A DNA stretch of 64,000 bases from contig NZ_FOTE01000021.1 of the NCBI RefSeq assembly GCF_900114475.1, positions 1 through 64,000 on the forward strand, in the 5' to 3' direction. The notes below the pieces were generated by a model. That model was not told the origin of the DNA and made no database searches. It saw nothing but the letters and a program-made list of their open reading frames with translations. The stretch comes from Paenibacillus sp. 1_12. GTDB lineage: Bacteria > Bacillota > Bacilli > Paenibacillales > NBRC-103111. Positions 61,441 through 64,000 of this stretch are shown here, piece by piece. The position numbers were made by a program, and so were the translations under genes. Positions within the stretch are counted from its first letter, which is position 1. Each line of letters begins with the position of its first letter.

Positions 61441-62244
61441 ATGTTGTCCAGACTCTGGATTACTTCTGTGCTATTCGCACTTTTTCTGATTTTTGCATCC
61501 CAAGGGGCTTATGCAGAATCTCTCGAACCCGTAATAGATAAGAGCTCCCTGAACAAGGGCATTTTTACGGTCAACTCAAACTCAAAAGATACGAAAGCTA
61601 TAGTTCGAATTACTAAAGGGAATGTTAAATACGATTATAATCTAGCAAATGGTGCTCATTACCCGTTGCAATTAGGTGATGGCAATTACAACGTCATGAT
61701 AGCAGAATTAATAGCTAATAATAAGTATAAAGTAGTTTTACAAGAAAATATTGATTTGAAGATAGAAAATGAAAATTCAGTTTATGTACAATCCATTCAA
61801 CTCATTGACTGGAACGATGCAACGAAATCAGTCGCTGAGGCTAAGAAGTTAACCGTGGGTGCCAAAACTGATATCGATAAAGTTAAAGCAATCTATTCGT
61901 ACATTACAAAAAATATTAAATACGATTATGCTAAAACAGAAACGGTAGAAGCCAGCTATATTCCAATTCTGGATGCAGTTTATGACCAAGCGTCGGGAAT
62001 CTGCTATGATTATGCGGCTACATTCGCAGCTATGGTTAGAAGTGAAGGAATTCCTACTAGACTTATGATGGGTTACGAAGTAAATGCACCTGATGTATAC
62101 CACGCTTGGAATCAAGTTTTTCTAAAGGAAAGTAATGAATGGGTTACTATCGACACAACGTATGATGCGACCCGTGTACAAGGCGGGGAAGAAACACCGA
62201 TGCTTAAAAATACGGCTGACTACAAAGTTACCCAAGTTTATTAA
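61441..62244 (+). CDS. Exported transglutaminase-like protein
   Basis: A 267-residue protein with signal peptide (ITSVLFALFLIFASQGAYA), an N-terminal beta domain, and a transglutaminase-core domain: Cys in DQASGICYDYAATFAAMV, His in VYHAWNQVFL and Asp in VTIDTTYDA. It could crosslink or cleave isopeptide bonds in surface proteins. ATG at 61441 follows GGGGAG right after the c-di-GMP riboswitch; an upstream start at 61402 would lie inside the aptamer and is rejected. Confidence 0.88.
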   Translation: MLSRLWITSVLFALFLIFASQGAYAESLEPVIDKSSLNKGIFTVNSNSKDTKAIVRITKGNVKYDYNLANGAHYPLQLGDGNYNVMIAELIANNKYKVVLQENIDLKIENENSVYVQSIQLIDWNDATKSVAEAKKLTVGAKTDIDKVKAIYSYITKNIKYDYAKTETVEASYIPILDAVYDQASGICYDYAATFAAMVRSEGIPTRLMMGYEVNAPDVYHAWNQVFLKESNEWVTIDTTYDATRVQGGEETPMLKNTADYKVTQVY

Positions 62245-62301
62245 GAGTAAGAGATGACGAGTCTGATTATGCTAGATAAGTGAAAAATAATATAAACTGA
62301 G

Positions 62302-62339
62302 GAAACAACATTTGAGCGCAAATGTTGTTTCTTTTTTTG
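62302..62339 (+). terminator. Terminator after the transglutaminase gene
   Basis: AAACAACATTTG (62303-62314) pairs perfectly with CAAATGTTGTTT (62319-62330), four-base loop, then C and seven T residues. Confidence 0.95.
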
Positions 62340-62612
62340 TTTATGGAACACAATATCTTCTGTAGATCGGTCTAAATTACCTTTTAATAGATTAAATTAT
62401 AAAAAATAACCAAAAAATGTTTAAAATAGTATATAATATGGTAATTCGAAATAGATGAATAAAGGTTGAGAATTAAATAGGTTCTAGATTCATTCTATGG
62501 ATGTAATTTGAAGACTTTTAAAAGAAAGTAATCCTTAATGACCTGGATGTTTCGGGTTTCATTTAAGAGGATAAATATAGATATCTTATTGATGATGGAG
62601 TGAGGGCTTAGA
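62340..62612. other. Upstream region of the adhesin gene
   Basis: AT-rich; no gene. I looked for a second c-di-GMP aptamer and did not see the GGCAAA/GNRA/CGCAAA pattern. A ribosome site GGAGTGAGGG (62598-62607) precedes the adhesin start. Confidence 0.5.
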
Positions 62613-64000
62613 ATGAGCAAGTTGAAGAAAGAAACAAGTAGTTTACTCGCTGTACTTTTGATTATCTTGCAGTTTATTTCTGGAGTCAGCTTTTTGAATC
62701 AAGCCCATGCTGCAAGCGCGATTTCGGGCAATATCCTCGATAGTGTGACTATGACTGTATATGACAGCACGGGACAAGTCGTGACAGGCAACGTCTATGA
62801 GCAAGGCTCCAAAGTGCAGTTGGATTATACATGGTCTTTACCGAATGGGCATGGTTATCATAATGGGGACACATTTATGTTCACGCTGCCGGAATCGTTT
62901 TTGCTTTTCAATGATATCAGTGGTCAGCTTGTGCGCGCTGGCGAAAATGTAGGGACTTTCAGTGTTAGTAAAGACAATCATCGAGTACTTATGACCTTTA
63001 ATAGTTACATAGAAAATCATAGCGATGTGCAAGGTACGCTTACTTTCAAGACTCAGTTTGATACGAGTGTAATTACAGGTAGCACGACTCAAATTATTAA
63101 AATTCCGATTAACTCGGGGGAGCAGGTATTTACGCTCAAATTTAAGCCTTATGTGAAATCAACAATAGAGAAAAGTGGTTTGGCCCAAGGCTTCAATGCC
63201 AAAAACATTGATTGGACGATTGACATCAACAAGGGATTGGATTCCGTTCAGAACGCGATCATAACTGACACGATTCCTACAGGTTTGTCCGTTCCTGTTT
63301 CTGTTGCTGTTTATAATCTAAGCGTTAATCTGGATGGTTCTGTAACCAAGGGATCTTTAGTTGCCAGCAACAAGTACACGGTCGATACGACCAGTAATGT
63401 ACTTAAAGTGATATTCACAGATAGTCCTATTCAAACGGCATATCGTGTCCAATTCACGACACCGATTACAGATGTAGACAAGTCCTCTTTTATCAATACG
63501 GCAACCTTTGGAGGCAGCGACAAACCGATAGTTCAAGCCGCCGCAACTGTTGCTGTTGAGCGAGGGCTTCCCTTGAACAAAATTACAACGAAATACAATT
63601 CTAGTACCCAGACTATCGATTGGGAAATCAAATACAATTACGATGTGAAGTCAATTGCACAGGCGAATGCCTTTTTGACAGACTTCATCGATGATTCCCA
63701 GGAGCTCGTTGTGGGATCTATGCACGTGTTTCCGGTTACGCTAGATAGCTCCGGGGGCGAGACGCTCGGTAGCGAAGTACCTGCTGATCAGTATACAGTG
63801 AGTTCCGCACCCGTCACCACGGGTAAGGTGGGTTTTATACTGAAGTTTAACAATTCAATTTCATCTGCATACAAAATCAAATACCAAACGAAGGCAACTA
63901 GTCGCGTTTATGACGACCTTGTCACCATAACGAACAAAGTTACCTATGGTAGTAGTGGGAATACCCAAACGGCTACAAAAAATATTAACCAAGTGATTAT
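62613..64000 (+). CDS. Collagen-binding-type surface adhesin, N-terminal part
   Basis: Open from ATG 62613 to the window's end (462 codons, no stop). Signal peptide VLLIILQFISGVSFLNQAHA, then repeated bacterial-adhesin Ig-like domains: a first domain with DSVTMTVYDSTGQVV and GDTFMFTLPESF, a second from about residue 180 (NIDWTIDINKGLDSVQNAII) and a third beginning TIDWEIKYNYDVKS. The build is that of Cna/SdrG-type MSCRAMMs, which carry a C-terminal sortase signal; here the C-terminus is outside the window. The class D sortase and c-di-GMP-controlled transglutaminase just upstream are its likely partners. Confidence 0.82.
   Translation, partial: MSKLKKETSSLLAVLLIILQFISGVSFLNQAHAASAISGNILDSVTMTVYDSTGQVVTGNVYEQGSKVQLDYTWSLPNGHGYHNGDTFMFTLPESFLLFNDISGQLVRAGENVGTFSVSKDNHRVLMTFNSYIENHSDVQGTLTFKTQFDTSVITGSTTQIIKIPINSGEQVFTLKFKPYVKSTIEKSGLAQGFNAKNIDWTIDINKGLDSVQNAIITDTIPTGLSVPVSVAVYNLSVNLDGSVTKGSLVASNKYTVDTTSNVLKVIFTDSPIQTAYRVQFTTPITDVDKSSFINTATFGGSDKPIVQAAATVAVERGLPLNKITTKYNSSTQTIDWEIKYNYDVKSIAQANAFLTDFIDDSQELVVGSMHVFPVTLDSSGGETLGSEVPADQYTVSSAPVTTGKVGFILKFNNSISSAYKIKYQTKATSRVYDDLVTITNKVTYGSSGNTQTATKNINQVI

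Noticed and set aside
62340-62612. A second c-di-GMP riboswitch before the adhesin
   Set aside because: The conserved GGCAAA, GNRA-closed stem and CGCAAA pieces were looked for and not found.

Overview
The window reads as chromosome of a low-to-moderate GC, endospore-forming Gram-positive bacterium, most likely Paenibacillus or a close relative. The basis is gene style: YesM/YesN two-component pairs beside sugar ABC transporters, S-layer-homology (SLH) proteins, a YuzF-like protein, a SigV/RsiV-like pair, ROK and TetR regulators, Gram-positive lipoproteins without a local ATPase for the sugar importers, and strong GGAGG ribosome-binding sites. Species cannot be fixed from the sequence alone.

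Layout. 1-4.7 kb is an accessory patch: the 3' end of an IS256-family element, two degenerate copies of a tmRNA (ssrA) 3' end enclosing a HigB/HigA-type toxin-antitoxin pair, then a 923-residue SF1 helicase with a C-terminal nuclease-like domain. 4.7-8.2 kb holds a small protein plus retropepsin-like protease pair, an HD phosphohydrolase, a prolyl-4-hydroxylase-like oxygenase, and copies of a dispersed repeat that ends in a terminator hairpin. 8.2-15.1 kb is one Fur-box-controlled operon: an FmdE-like protein, two related glutamine-amidotransferase-like proteins and a complete Opp/Dpp-type ABC importer in which one permease and one ATPase are fused. A broken second copy of the retropepsin-like gene follows it.

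15.6-29 kb is a polysaccharide-use locus: YesM/YesN kinase and regulator, sugar-binding lipoprotein, two permeases, an alginate-lyase-family enzyme and a 1528-residue secreted GH28/SLH protein. 29.4-31.8 kb is an SPFH/zinc-ribbon/TM2 membrane operon. 32-36 kb has an SGNH hydrolase, a methyltransferase, a 53-residue protein with an Asp-Gln repeat, and a divergent siderophore-binding lipoprotein/TetR pair around a perfect Fur palindrome. 36.3-38.2 kb is a second SLH protein.

38.3-46.2 kb is a ROK-regulated sugar importer with two sulfatases; three matching palindromes in its promoter region are probably the ROK operators. A zinc carboxypeptidase, a DinB-like protein and an SsuABC-type importer follow, so sulfate-ester and perhaps sulfonate scavenging lie close together. 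51.5-55 kb carries small single genes and the ECF sigma/anti-sigma pair. 55-60 kb is an AraC regulator with a GPH sugar transporter, an oxidoreductase and a sugar-phosphate isomerase. The right end, 60.5-64 kb, is a surface-assembly region: class D sortase, a c-di-GMP-I riboswitch leading directly into a secreted transglutaminase, and the start of a large collagen-binding-type adhesin that runs off the window.

No tRNA, rRNA or CRISPR array was seen. The strongest candidates for under-described biology are the iron-controlled FmdE/GATase/ABC operon, the repeat-plus-terminator family, the tmRNA-scar-flanked accessory patch, and the c-di-GMP-gated sortase/transglutaminase/adhesin region.
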